Origin: Mermis nigrescens
Lineage: Eukaryota > Nematoda > Enoplea > Mermithida > Mermithidae
Reading direction: 5' to 3'
DNA: 64,000 nucleotides
Assembly (NCBI GenBank): GCA_036768485.1
Contig: JAVLUZ010000401.1
Span: 744,001-808,000 of the forward strand
In this document: positions 12,622 to 23,749 of the stretch, one piece after another
How positions within the stretch are numbered: the first letter of the stretch is position 1
Layout of the letters: the number at the start of each line of letters is the position of its first letter
Program-made: the position numbers and the translations under genes
The notes under the pieces: generated by a model
What the model saw: the letters and a program-made list of their open reading frames with translations, nothing else
Database searches by the model: none
What the model was told of the DNA's origin: nothing

Positions 12622-13345
12622 TTGTACAAGGTCCGTTTGTACATGTACAAAGATGGTCCCCAAAAGTCTTTGTACATTTTGCACATGCAAATTTTTGTGT
12701 ACTATACTATAGTACAGTAGCGATTTTAGTGTGGTAAAACAGGGTTTTCGATCTTTAGGTAGTGTATTTCAGCTAATTTCTGGGTTTATGACGCTAAAAA
12801 TTACTAAAAATTATCTGAAAACGGCGCGAAGCGCCGAAAAAATATTGACATTTTTCCATTCTAAATGCAAATTCTGCCATTTTAAAGATATATAGGACAA
12901 ATAATTTATCAGTTCGGCGCGAAGCGCCGAAAATTTTGGGAATTTTACACCTTTTTACAGTTTTTGCCTTCCTAAAAATCTTTGTACATTTTGTACACAC
13001 AAAATTTTTGGGCACTATAATATGGTACAGCAGCGATTTTAGTATCGTAAAAACAGAGTTCTTCGACTTTTCGTAGTGTGTTTTAGCTAATTTCTGGGTC
13101 TCTAAGGGCAAAAATCACTAAGAATCGTCTTAAAACGGCGCGAAGCGCCGAAAAATTTGACATTTTTACTTTTTGAAATGCAATTTCTGCCATTATAAAG
13201 ATATATAGAACACACAATTACTCATTTCGGCGCGAAGCGCCGAAATTTTTTCGAATTATAGACCTTTTTTGCAATTTTTGTCTTCCCAAAAATCTTTGTA
13301 CATGTACAAAGACGGTCCCGAAAAGTCTTTGTACATCGGGAAAAA
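12622..13345 (+). repeat. 312-bp tandem duplication with GC-rich hairpins
   Basis: Two direct copies of a unit (anchors CTTTGTACATTTTG at 12,668 and 12,980; a third partial start at 13,294). Each copy carries two perfect 15-base hairpins CGGCGC-GAA-GCGCCG, at 12,822, 12,915, 13,136 and 13,228, spaced 92-93 bp within a unit. The block is bounded by the palindrome TTTGTACATGTACAAA at 12,636-12,651 and 13,295-13,310. A diverged relative with the reverse hairpin is at 31,511. Not coding. Confidence 0.75.
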
Positions 13346-13704
13346 TCTTTGCCGAATACAAAAAAAAACCGTGCCTGCAACAAAAATTAATTTTAATGTT
13401 TTAGATTTTAGTAAACCATATTTTTAATGTTTTGGCGTGTTCTAAAAATTGTTTGGTAAAACCACATTTTTGATGTTTTAGAGTATTCGAAAAATTGTTA
13501 TTGTATTGATATTGTTTTGACATGTTAAATTTTTTTTGATAAATTGTTGTTTAGGGATGTATAAATGTTTTTGATCAAAAGCGTATTTTTGTTGTTTTGG
13601 CATGTTAAAAATTTTTTTCATCAAAACTATATTTTTGTTGTTATTCCGCGTTCAAAAAATACTTGTCTATCTTTTAGCGTAGGGTATGTTATAATGCGTC
13701 CTAT

Positions 13705-13895
13705 CAGGGGCGGATTTAAGGGGGAGGGGCGGCCGACCCCCAATTGGCTAAAAATAGTGCGCAAGATTAAGGATTTTTGACCGATTTTTAGCGATTTTCG
13801 GGTTAAAACGGCTAATTTTTCCGCCCAAGTCAGGGGGGGTTACGCCCCCCTTAGAGGGTACCGCCCCCCCTAGGAAAATCCTTGATCCGCCACTG
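13705..13895 (+). mobile_element. MITE-B copy
   Basis: CAGGGGCGGATTTAAG at the left and CTTGATCCGCCACTG at the right, with the family interior. Flanks cgtcctat / tgtccctt match at 5 of 8, so the target duplication is weak. It interrupts the minisatellite part of the Helitron-like repeat. Confidence 0.75.
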
Positions 13896-13904
13896 TGTCC
13901 CTTC

Positions 13905-14375
13905 TCTATAGCATTGCCTTATTACGTTACCTATGTTCTGATCATGTCCTACCCTATAACGACATTGCTGTGTTATAGCATTGGGTATATGTTTGGGATT
14001 TTTTTGAAAAAAATTTTATCAAACAAAATTTTTTGATGTTTTAAATTTTTTTCGATATTTCATAGCATAGGGTATATTATATCACGTCCTACATTATACC
14101 ACACTGCCTATCTTATAGCATAGACATCTTATATCACGTATTATCTTATAGCTCTGCCCATCTTATAGCACGGGGTATCTTTTACTACGTCCTATATTAT
14201 TGCATTTCCAATCATGTAGTACGGGGTATCTTGTATCACGTCCTATCTTTTAACATTACCTATCTTGTAGCATGGGTGTCTCATATCACGTCCTATCTTA
14301 AAGCATTGCCCATACTGTAGCACAGGGTATCTTATATATCGCATCCTGTTGTATAGCATTGCTTATCTTGTACCC
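13905..14375 (+). repeat. Minisatellite of about 57 bp
   Basis: About eight diverged units built from CCTATCTTATAGCATTGCC..CTTGTAGCACGGGGTATCTTATATCACGT. A related reverse-oriented block lies at 6,160-6,310 and a short relative at about 52,760-52,860. Confidence 0.6.
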
Positions 14376-14418
14376 CTGGGGTTGCATACCCCCAACCCCC
14401 CTCCCACGCCCAGGTGTG
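14376..14418 (-). mobile_element. MITE-A terminal fragment
   Basis: Only the last part of a reverse copy survives (CTGGGGTTGCATACCCCC..GCCCAGGTGTG). The other end is missing. Confidence 0.5.
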
Positions 14419-14571
14419 CGGCTCACTGGAAATTAGCAACGGGGCCGGAGCCATCCCCCGAACAAGCATACAAACACCCTTACAAAAAAATATATAGTAG
14501 ATCGAGTGAAACAATCAAATTTTGCCAACCTATCAATGTCGTGTGGAGTGCTAACAAAATAATCAGGATAC

Positions 14572-14668
14572 ATCGCTCCGATGACGGAAATCATGGAAAC
14601 TTCCGTTCTTTAGATGTTCGGGCCAAAACTCTATATAGCTCCCCCGGTCTATTCTTTGATGCTGGTGC
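14572..14668 (-). CDS. Astacin-ShKT metalloprotease, exon after the zinc helix
   Basis: Minus exon between acceptor TATATAG and donor GAT|GTATCC, 97 bases. It encodes HQHQRIDRGSYIEFW..HLKNGSFHDFR..SD, aligning with the astacin segment HExxRxDRDxYVxIxxxNI..G...F. The first base completes the glycine codon of the preceding exon, so the third zinc histidine region reads GFGH across the junction. The family's Glu after that His is Gln here, and the DRD triad is DRG; both are unusual. Confidence 0.75.
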
Positions 14669-15415
14669 CTATATATCAAAACGATAATGAGAGACGCTAA
14701 GAAATCAAAATAAGTATAATCGACCTAAAAACTTGAATAAAATGGAAAATAGCTTGATCGATTCGGGCGTAGCCGTGAAGAGGAGGAGCTTGGAGGAAGG
14801 GACTAGTCCACCAGACTTTATAAGTATGAGAACATTTTAAAAAGACCCCATTATGGAAAAAATCGATAATCTTTAAGGAGCTTGTAAAAAACCGCTGGAA
14901 AAGGTTTCAACACACTTTTTGTGATAATAAACCCAAGAATTGTAGGCGCAACCTCGCGCGCTAACAACTAATGTGCAACATATTTGTTCAATTTAATTGA
15001 AATCCAGCTGAATTTTTTAACTCTTTCCTTCCTTAAATTTGTAGATCTCGCTCAGAAAAGCTCAAAAAACACCATTATTCTCGCCTATCTACAGTTAAAG
15101 TCTGTTTCACACCAACTTCATCCATTAATTTTGAGAATTTTTATAGAAAGTAAGCCGGGGGTTACGATAATTATAGTTGGAGACCAATGCTTATAATTTC
15201 AATTTGTCAACTTATCGTCGGAGAGTTTAGGCTATAGTTATTGAGATAATTCAACTTCAAGTACTACCCCCGTAAATTAAGTAGGCCAGTTAAGGTACAG
15301 TGGATCAATGTGAAAACTTTTTTAGATATTACTTCATATATAAACGACGTTCCGATTGTCTAGCCTTCACCAGGAATCAGAGTGAATGATAGTGGCGTAG
15401 AAAGGGAGTGATGTC
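14669..15415. other. Intron sequence, nothing recognised
   Basis: AT-rich. A 70-codon open frame at 14,984-15,196 has no motif. Confidence 0.35.
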
Positions 15416-15555
15416 CATAGGTGGGCACGGGCAGCCCCGAAATTCTGGGGAAGGGGTTAAAAATTCCTGGTGGGGTGAGGGTAGGTTTGATTTATGGGAG
15501 AGGTCTTCCAACTTCTGGGGGTCGCATACCCCTAAACCCCCATGCCCACGTGTGT
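15416..15555 (-). mobile_element. MITE-A, internally deleted (140 bp)
   Basis: Begins CATAGGTGGGC and ends GCCCACGTGTG plus one T. An exact 8-base duplication gtgatgtc flanks it at 15,408-15,415 and 15,556-15,563. The AT-rich middle of the family is missing. Confidence 0.85.
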
Positions 15556-15680
15556 GTGATGTCCTTGTATAGTCGCTAAGCTTCGACGTAAAGAGCGAAT
15601 GACGAATAAGTAATTACAAATAATTCTTTCACGAAAAAACAATAAATGGAGTGGATCGCAGAATCCAAAAACAATTTTAC

Positions 15681-15817
15681 CCGAATCCAAGTATGTGCAT
15701 AAATTCGTGGGCAATAGTTCGGGTATCGCTGCAAGCTGATTCGTCCATAAAAACGCTGCATACAAAATTAAATTCACTGGAGCGAAGACGAAGGATGGAT
15801 AGAACAACATGTATCCT
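15681..15817 (-). CDS. Astacin-ShKT metalloprotease, zinc-binding exon
   Basis: Minus exon from acceptor AATAATAG to donor TTCGG|GTAAAA, 137 bases starting in phase 0 and ending in phase 2. It contains ACSDTRTIAHEFMHILGFG: the HExxH zinc-binding and catalytic motif and the following G-F of the astacin signature HExxHxxGFxHE. The next exon supplies the third zinc histidine. Upstream residues (IHVVLSI..) fit the strand before the conserved Cys but lack the usual GCxSxxG. Confidence 0.85.
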
Positions 15818-16131
15818 CTATTATTCATATCCTGGTTACGCATAGGCGTGAGAGTATGACGGAGTTCCCGACCCCTAGAATCCAGAAGGAACCATAAAAA
15901 TAAATTTTAAATTACTTTTTGCTTTTTTAGATATTTTGCTTATAATTTGTAGAGTTCGATCAGAAACATCGAAAAATTGTATAGTAGTTTCTCTGCTACT
16001 TATCCTTACCTTCAATTTTTCGGCACTTTTTCAAATCCTAAAATTTCAGATTAAACACGCTATCCAGGGTTTAGGCGTTGCCCCATTTTTTATTTATTTA
16101 CTTACTTATTTATTACTATTATTATTATTAA

Positions 16132-16171
<40 letters not shown>

Positions 16172-16993
16172 TTCATTTATTTAATTTTTTTCCATGTTGT
16201 GTCTCTTTGTTTCCTTCCTCATGACTTCCTACTATTTTAGGCGAATTGAGTGAAGGTTGCTACTTACCCTTAAAGCTGAAAAAGTTAACAGTCTATACCG
16301 TGGCAAAATCTTTTAATTGTAAGCAAGATGCATGCTTCGTATTCTAATAGCACAAATCGGACGATTGCATACTTAGAACGCATATCTTCCCATCCGCCTA
16401 CAATCGATTGACATTGATCAGGCAACATCGGTCTTGTGATCCTCATTGCTCTTTTGTGCGGTGTTCCTCGAACGTCATTAAATGGCTGAAATCTTCAGAA
16501 ATACACAAACTTTAAATTAAGCTAATGAAACGCAATTTTAGTAATTTAAATAACTTCTACCAAAGCGAACTACGCAGAATATGACGAAATTTTAAACTTT
16601 AAATTGATTTTGTAATGCTTCTTACTATTCACCAGAAATGCACGTGGCGGCTGAAGCGTTTAGATCCCTGAACGGAAAAATGGTAATTTTTCAAAAAAGT
16701 GGCAAAATAATGGCCGAAAATGAACGCAAACTAGGAAATTTTTTATCGTAAATTAAAAACTTTCATCGAAAATGCCCTAAATTGACCAGAATCTGTGTAG
16801 TAACGTAGCACTAAAACTTAGCGCTTATAACAATTTCTGATGTCACTTTGGCCCAAAAAACTCATATCTTGACCCTCTTTTCAGACCGGCAGACCAACTC
16901 ACCCCCTGATCGGCCATGCTGTGCATCTATGGTCTACATTTAATTTTAGGCCTAATTTTATTACCTCAAAATCTGAATAATTTTGGCATCAGC
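15818..16993. other. Intron with (ATT)n microsatellite
   Basis: No exon recognised. Contains the microsatellite listed at 16,086-16,180. Confidence 0.4.
16086..16180 (+). repeat. (ATT)n microsatellite
   Basis: A run of TTA/ATT trinucleotides, nearly pure from about 16,110 to 16,180. Confidence 0.95.
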
Positions 16994-17617
16994 GGCGGAT
17001 CTAGGATTTCCCTAAGGATTGAGAGGCGATATCTCAACTTTTCTGAAAGCAGTCGAAAATTAGTCCGAAAATTTATCACCCACGTGCAAAATAGTGTTTT
17101 TCAACGTTTTGCGTAGGCTATTTTTATTAAGGATCGGTTTAGCGCCATCTTCGAAAAAGTTCTCGACAATTTTGCTGGAAAAAATATATAATTTCTTCGA
17201 TTTTAGCGCAAATAAAGTGCAAAGCGCCAAAAAATTTGTAGTATACCGGCGGAAGAACATTTATAAGCTTGATTTACTGCTGTATCCTGTGCACATGCGT
17301 AGCATTTGACGTAGCTCGTCAAAAAATTTTTAAAGTAATGCTCAAGTAGAAGAAAACCGTGCTGAAAAAAAGAATTATCACTTTAGGAATCGTTTCAAAA
17401 CCTATTCACTGTGCAGAAATATGACTTTGGGGCCGTCAAAAACGTAAATAAAATTCATTTATAGTTTTTTTCCGGCACTAAAAAAGTTTGAGAAATTATG
17501 ATCCCTGACGGTTAAAAGTCGTTGCAAATGATATTCGTATATCCATTGTTATCTCACCAATTATTTAGGCCAATAACAGGGCGACTATGCCCACGCCCTC
17601 TACTTAAATCCGCCTAT
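16994..17617 (+). mobile_element. Longer MITE-B relative
   Basis: Starts CAGCGGCGGATCTAGGATTT and ends TTAAATCCGCCTATG, like MITE-B ends. Flanks ttggcat-type and cttgacat match at about 6 of 8. The 600-bp interior has no transposase but shares blocks with 19,306-20,525 (CACGTGCAAAATAGTG; a TTATCTC..CCAATTATTTAGG block near the end). Probably a larger deletion derivative of the same parent. Confidence 0.5.
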
Positions 17618-17629
17618 GCTTGACATATT

Positions 17630-17894
17630 CACACCTGGGCGTGGGGGTTAGGGGGTATGCACCCCCAGAAACCAAAATACCCCCCCAGAAATCAAAATAC
17701 CCCCCCCCCAGAATTCAATTTTTGAAAATTTTTTTCGTTTTTTTCGCAATTTTTTGATGCCAATGGATAGTGCTTGATGAGAAACGTCGAAAAATGGTGT
17801 TTTTATCGCCATACCACCATTTTTAAGGCCATTTTTTGACCTTCAAAAAAATCTTGCACCCCCCCCCAGAATTTTCTTGCTGTGCCTACGTATG
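17630..17894 (+). mobile_element. MITE-A copy, young-looking
   Basis: CACACCTGGGC..GCCTACGTATG with an exact 8-base duplication gacatatt at 17,622-17,629 and 17,895-17,902. It begins only about 12 bases after the MITE-B relative ends. Confidence 0.92.
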
Positions 17895-18289
17895 GACATA
17901 TTGTACCAAATTTTCTAACCACTATATAAAAAAGCTCATGCAAAGCTATCTACGGCGTCTTATTCTCAAAACTGACACTGTCTGAGCAAAAGCGATAAAA
18001 GATTGTGTGATGGGCCATACATAGCCGATAATTAGTTTAATTGGGAATAATAAATTACACATCTAACAGATTTAAAGGGTTTTGTTTTACAGGACATAAA
18101 GTGCATTTAAGAACACATCAAAAGCTTCAAGGAACACACACGTAGAACAAAAAAGTTCCCGCTGAGCGTACTTAATCGTCCCCACACCCCCAGAGCCAAC
18201 CCTCCGCCTTAGTTTTTATTGAAATTATACGTTTTATTGCCATGTTCGGTTTTTTTGCTGTTTTTGACCAATAATTGTAGGTCGCCAAC

Positions 18290-18564
18290 CATTCGTAGGC
18301 AGCACCAAAATTCGGGGTAGGGGAAAGTGCAAGATTTTTCAAAGTTCAAAAATGGCCTAAAAAATGGTGGAATGATGAAAAACACCATTTTTCAACGTTT
18401 CTCATCGAGCACTATCGATTGGTATCAAAAAATTTCGAAAAAAACAAAACATTTTTAAAAATTGAATCCTGGGGGCGTATTTAGATTTCTGGGAAGGGAG
18501 TATTTTAGTTTCTAAGGGGGTGCATACCTCCATAAACCCCTCTCCCCCGCTAGGCCCAGGTGTG
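18290..18564 (-). mobile_element. MITE-A copy
   Basis: Begins CATTCGTAGGC, ends GCCCAGGTGTG; flanks tcgccaac / tcgctaaa match at 6 of 8. Full family interior. Confidence 0.8.
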
Positions 18565-18928
18565 TCGCTAAACCCCCTCCCCCATCGTAAAACTGGAAAT
18601 AACGTGTTTATGACGAACAGGAATAATTTGAGATAAGGGAACAAAGTCCCAATGTATGATAATCCCTCGGAAGAAATTGCAGCTTCTACGCTTCCTCTGG
18701 AAGCCGGTAACAATTAAGTCCAATTACCAAGGTGAGAAAACGGTTCAGTCACCGAAAATATTCTGACGCCTGTTCAAATTTTATGCCGTGGTCTACATTG
18801 CAATGAAGTTATATTACTCATCAATATGCTTTCAGCACAAAAATATAATTTTTCCGCTGTCATGCCAGCAAAAAAGACAAGAAAACAAAAAAATTTGCTA
18901 AAAGGCAAAAAACGCATTTTTTCAGAAC

Positions 18929-19181
18929 ACAATGATTAGAACTTTTCGCATACTTTATACACGTATTATTCGATAAAAGGTACATGGCGGCAGCCAAAGC
19001 GACCTTGAAACTATCGGTGTAATTGCGCTTTATTGTGTAGGGCACAGTGGCCCCGGGCCAACGAAATTTCCATATTTCTTTCTTAGCCTTCTCCAAATCA
19101 ACTCTATCTCTATAATCGAACGGCTTGCAAATCTTTTTCGAACTCTTGCAACTCGAATCGATGAAGGTTGGTGTTTTCAAA
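18929..19181 (-). CDS. Astacin-ShKT metalloprotease, start of catalytic domain
   Basis: Minus exon from acceptor CTACTTAG. The frame encodes ..KFRWPGATVPYTIKRNYTDSF..ALAAAMYLLSNNTCIKYAKSS, the start of the mature astacin domain (WP...VPY.I, then A+..+...TCI.+). The donor is weak: CATTGT|GTTCTG (phase 0) is my choice because the next exon starts in phase 0. It begins in phase 2, which fits the exon at 23,628. Propeptide-like residues precede the RWP. Donor uncertainty of a few bases. Confidence 0.75.
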
Positions 19182-19305
19182 CTAAGTAGGTTTTCAGGCA
19201 TATGAGAAGTTCCGCATATGATCGTTCTGTTCTTCCAAGCAGGGGCTCTTAATAACGGAGCTAATAGTTCAACAAAACAAATCCGTAGCGTTGATTAAAA
19301 TCATT

Positions 19306-20525
19306 TGCGGATCTGAAATTTTCTTGAGGGGGAAGGGGGTACCCCTAGTTTTCAAGAGAAACAAAGTCAGACATAGATCCAAAAAGCCTTTCACGTGCCT
19401 TCCACGTGCGAAATAGCGTTTTTTCGCCGTTTCAAATTGACTATCTCCATTTAAAATCCCTGTCGATACACCATTTTCTTGTAAACTTCTAAAATTATAC
19501 AATGTTGTGCCAAAAAATTATTAGATTTCTCTGACTTTAACGATAATCCGGGGCAGAGCATCGAAAAATTTGAGAAAATTAGGCGTAAAAACATTAAGAA
19601 GTTTGATCTGCCCCTCTAATTCCTGAATTGAAGCGTCGAAAATTTTTAAAGGTTAGTGCACGAAAATAGAAGACCTGTTACCTATATACTGAAATAGCTT
19701 TTTCTCTTGAATTTGTCTTATGCTTATTCAATGAGCAAAACAGACTTCCAGGTTGCCAAGAGTGTAAATAAAGGTCATCAATAGGTACCCTCCGACGCGA
19801 AGCGCCTAAAAATTTGAGAATATACAGGCTGGCCCTTAAAAAATCTACATTTTGATTTTATAGGTCATAACTTCGGCAGATGTGGACATAAAACTTTAGG
19901 ACCAGCTACACATTTTAGACGAACATGTCTTTGTTTAAATCGCTTTGAAAATTTTAGCCAACTGCCAGCGTTTCGTGCCATAAGGCCATTTGTTCACTCC
20001 TCACCTTGATATTGTTCTAACCCCAGAGTTTCTGCATTGTATCACATTACTGCGTATGTAGGTATCCTTCTTTGACCTGTTTGACAATAAGCGTCACATA
20101 AATTAATTAGCACATTTTTTAAACTCCCAAAGCAGATACGCTTCCTACTGAGTGCAAAAATTTCAGGGTATCGTGAAAATAGGATGCAAATCGATGGCAG
20201 GGCAAATGACGCTATTGGCGTTTAAACAATATTAAAGTAGGGTGTAAACTAATTGCCGTAGCGCCCAAAGCATTGATATGTGGCCGAAATTTTTTACGCA
20301 ATTCAAAGGAAGACACTTTTATCTATCTTATGTTGCCAGTTCTAACGTCTCACGTTCCATCAGCCGAAGTATGACCTGTTGAATCGGAATGTAGTTTTTT
20401 TGGGCCACCCTGTATAATCGCTGATGGCCAAAAGTCATTTGCATTTCCATTACTTATCTCGTCAACTATTTTGGGGACTATGAGGGGCAGCCGCCCAATA
20501 GCCTTACCTTAAATCTGCTTATAAT
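19306..20525 (+). mobile_element. Degenerate long MITE-B relative
   Basis: Begins around TTTGCGGATCTGAAATTTTC and ends around TTAAATCTGCTTATA, resembling worn MITE-B ends. It shares interior blocks with 16,994-17,617. Contains a half hairpin GACGCGAAGCGCC at 19,795-19,807. No intact transposase. Confidence 0.35.
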
Positions 20526-21749
20526 AAAAATCATCAATCTCAGAGGATAAAGTTTCTCAGTTCAATTTAGGACTCGATAAGAATGTAGATAAATTTATTG
20601 TGTTCGAGGGTTATGTATTCGTCAAAAATTGCCAAAAAAAGGTGAAAAAAGTTCATTCTTGGTGGGGATCGACTTACCTTTGTGTTTTTTGGAAACTGGA
20701 TTACCGAGCCTCATCATTGCTCTGGGGTGTTTCGACTCAGCTTATCGAGGAGGTTTTTACTCCTCAAAGAATGCAATACCCCACATTGCAGAATATCTTT
20801 CTGTTTCATTCAATAAAAATGATTAGAGTTTGATCAGACACTTCAAAAAGTTGTGTCTTTCTGTCAATGCTATTAGCTTTTAGAACCGAATTTGTCAGAT
20901 TATTGAAAGTTTTTAGCCCGCCACTGACGCTAAAACCGACATGATCTTGTTAAAAAAAGAGTTTTTAAGCAATAAAGATTGCAGTGTTCGCTATCATTTT
21001 AGAAGCAAAAATATCATAATTTAAGCCAAAGTATATAATAATCCAAAAATTTTTTCATATTATTTTCAAAAATATCATAATAATCTAAGAGATTTTTTCC
21101 GCTTCATTAATTTCTTCTAGTAGGTTCGTTTATATTGCTTACGAATCATTCCTCTAGAGCATACATGGCCTGCGAGAAGATTCTGTGAAATCTGGTGGGG
21201 TGAAATGGCCAAAAATACCCTAAAAATGTTACTAAAAAAGAACTCCAAGGGTCTAGATTAATTGCGAGCGAATGGGGGAGGGTTTCAACTCTAAATGGTT
21301 GCGAACCCCAACGCCATGCCGAGCTATAGAATAGTTGTTCTGTTATTCCTACCAATGATGCAATTCAAATTTTAGTAATTTTCTGACACTCCCCGTCGGA
21401 TTTTATAAGTGACTGAAAAATTTTACGTTTTTCCAATATTGCAGCAACAAAAATAGGAATCATAGATTTCTAACCTTGTTTAAGAACATTTTTTTATACA
21501 AGGTGATCTAGCCATGGGCTTACGACGGGAGGGAGCCGAAGAGAGCAGAGGAGAGGGGCGGCTTCCCATTCCCTTCGATATGCACGTAGCTAACCGTGCT
21601 ATTTTAGGGGGTGGGATTAACAGCTATCTCGTGGGGGGCAACACCAATTTTGGGAGGGACCAACAACAAAAAGGCCGAAAATATCACAAAATGACAATTA
21701 TAAAGTCTTATTTTTCCAATTTTTCTAAATTTGGAGGGGGAGTCCGGAC
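20526..21749. other. Intron or intergenic, nothing firm
   Basis: No gene recognised. A GCCCGCCACTG at 20,918 could be another MITE-B end, and 21,628-21,745 resembles a worn MITE-A head. Confidence 0.3.
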
Positions 21750-22028
21750 CACACCTGGGCGTGGGGGGTTTGGGGGAGAGGGAAGGGGTATACACCCCCA
21801 TAGAAACCAAAATACCCCCTCAGAAATCGAAATACCCCCCGAATTCAATTTTTTGAAAATTTTTTCGTTTTTTTTCGCAATTTTTTTTGATGCCAATGGA
21901 TAGTGCTTGATGAGAAACGTCAAAAAAATGGTGTTTTTATCGCCATACCACCATTTTTAAGGCCATTTTTTTACCTTCAAAAAAATCTTGCACCCCCCTT
22001 CCCAGAATTTTCTTGCTGCCCATGTATG
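21750..22028 (+). mobile_element. MITE-A copy
   Basis: CACACCTGGGC..GCCCATGTATG; flanks gtccggac / gtccgacc match at 6 of 8. Full length. Confidence 0.85.
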
Positions 22029-22036
22029 GTCCGACC

Positions 22037-22705
22037 ACCCTCCCCCATTTTCTTCCACAGCTACTTACCTGCCCTTTTACCTAAAACGTTTTTTGATAGG
22101 TAAGAGAAGCCATGGAAAATGGTTAAAGGTGACACCTTCTTATCGGGAAATCCCTAAATTTCCGGCGAGAATATTTTCATAATTTTACTTCAAGCGCGGC
22201 CGATGAACATTGTTTTTTACAGCCATAAATAAAAATGTTTTTTATTGAATAGTGAGAATTTCATGAGCTTAGAGCTTGCTCTGAAACGTTAGCAAATGCA
22301 CTTTTTTGTGCACTGCGAAACATATTCTGAAATGCAGGGTCGCTAATTTTCGCTCAGCTGCTCCCTGAAAAGAATCCTGCGTTCGCCCTCGGTTCCAGCC
22401 AAAGATGGGCAAGAATCAAATTACTTTGTCTGATAGGGCAAAATCGCCAAAATGCGCCAAAAAACGATTTTTGAGTTTACCAAATCTAATGAATCGAATG
22501 TAGTCCTACTATGTTCATATCCTACTATGTTCATCCTACTATGTTTTACTGTTCCATCAAATTACGCTGAGATTAAATCAAAAGTAAAAACGTAAAAGTT
22601 ATGTTTAGGAAAGAGCTATAACGATACATAAAAAGTTGGAACAGACAAAAATAAAGTCGGCTGCTACCGATCTGCCGTTTTTTCGGACGGTAACTAACTT
22701 CTAGC
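22037..22705. other. No gene recognised
   Basis: AT-rich; a short triplication of TCCTACTATGTTCA near 22,505-22,545. Confidence 0.35.
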
Positions 22706-22713
22706 TCCCCTAC

Positions 22714-22994
22714 AATACGTGGGCAGCACCGCAATTCTGGGGAGGAGGGGGTGAAAAATTTATGGGGAGGAGGGTTAAAAAAACTTTCAAAGGTCCAAAA
22801 ATGGTCTTTAAAGTGGTCGTATGGCTAAAAAAAACACCATTTTTCGACGTTTCTCATTGAGCACTATCCAACGGCATCTAAAAATCGGTAAAAAAGCAAA
22901 AAAAATTTTAAAAATTGAATTCTTATTTTGATTTATGGGGGTATTCCAACTTCTGGGGGTTGCATACCCTTCCCTCCCCCCGCGCCCACGTTTG
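22714..22994 (-). mobile_element. MITE-A copy
   Basis: AATACGTGGGC..GCCCACGTTTG; flanks tcccctac / tcgcctac match at 7 of 8. A MITE-B begins only about 20 bases further on. Confidence 0.85.
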
Positions 22995-23017
22995 TCGCCT
23001 ACGCGACTACTTGTCAG

Positions 23018-23212
23018 CAGTGGCGGATCTAGGATTTTCCTAAGGGGGGGCGGTACCCCTAAGGGGGGCGGAACCCTGACTTGGGCGGAAAAATTAGCCG
23101 TTTTAACCCGAAAATCGCAAAAAATTGCTCAAAAATGCTTAATTTTTCGCACTTTTTTGGGCTAATGGGGGGGCGGCCGCCCCCCCCCCCGCCCCCCCTA
23201 AATCCGCCCCTG
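23018..23212 (-). mobile_element. MITE-B copy
   Basis: CAGTGGCGGATCTAGG at the left, TAAATCCGCCCCTG at the right. Perfect 8-base duplication cttgtcag at 23,010-23,017 and 23,213-23,220. Opposite orientation to the copy at 7,823. Confidence 0.92.
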
Positions 23213-23627
23213 CTTGTCAGCAGAAGAAGTTTCAAAACTTTTCGCGCTAGTTAAGTAAAATTTAGACAAATGTTCAAGATCAAGACATTCATTGAGAGAT
23301 GGAATGAGATCAATCAGAAGCTATCAATATGAGAGTCAAGTTATTTTTAATTTTCATATCAATTTTCAAGCCACTCGAACACGAAAAGACCTATTAGTTA
23401 CTATAGACCGACAACAACGACAGACTAGCCGCAGTGTGCATATTTTGCTGTTATTTTGAGCGATTCGCCCCACCGGACTCTATACTTTGCCTACGTCTAG
23501 GGTGAAATTTTCGGTGCTATTTTTGGCGATTTGGCCCGTCGAACAACCCCCAGAATTTCGTCGCTGCTCATGTAGGGTGGTCACAAATAAATTTTTGTAC
23601 GAACGAAGCAATGATAGATTTAGGTAC

Positions 23628-23749
23628 CTGAAATCCAACGATGCTTTTGAATTCAGCAATCGTATAGCCTCCTCGAAATCAGATGGGGACAAGAATGAGT
23701 CAGATTCGGAGCTCGCATTTGCGCTTCTCCTCACATCGAACTGGTTCAA
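23628..23749 (-). CDS. Probable propeptide exon of the astacin gene
   Basis: Minus strand, strong acceptor TTTTTTTAG and strong donor TTTCAG|GTACCT frame a 122-base open exon (..FDVRRSANASSESDSFLS..DFEEAIRLLNSKASLDF). It ends in phase 2, the phase required by the catalytic-domain exon at 19,181. No catalytic motif, as expected for a propeptide. Assignment to the astacin gene rests on strand, order and phase only. No signal-peptide exon was found further right. Confidence 0.5.

Larger units (their letters stand above)
12253..14375 (-). mobile_element. Helitron-like composite repeat, second copy, heavily nested
   Basis: The reverse complement of the end seen at 6,650-6,707 appears here as CTAACTGAGCTA, then a MITE-A, then TGAGCTACCCAGCGTTGCCCGGG..GGGCCTGATAGCTATATG. 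It continues with TTTTAATGTTTTAG units (13,370-13,660) and the TATAGCAT units (13,905-14,375). Inside it sit a MITE-A (12,266), a 312-bp tandem unit (12,622-13,345) and a MITE-B (13,705). The whole lies in an astacin intron. Confidence 0.5.

Noticed and set aside
15532..15843. Minus-strand 103-codon open frame
   Set aside because: Out of frame with the astacin zinc-binding exon that occupies the same bases.
21514..21903. 129-codon open frame
   Set aside because: Runs through MITE-A sequence; the same is true of frames at 2964-3290, 12,271-12,720, 25,173-25,743 and 40,902-41,290.
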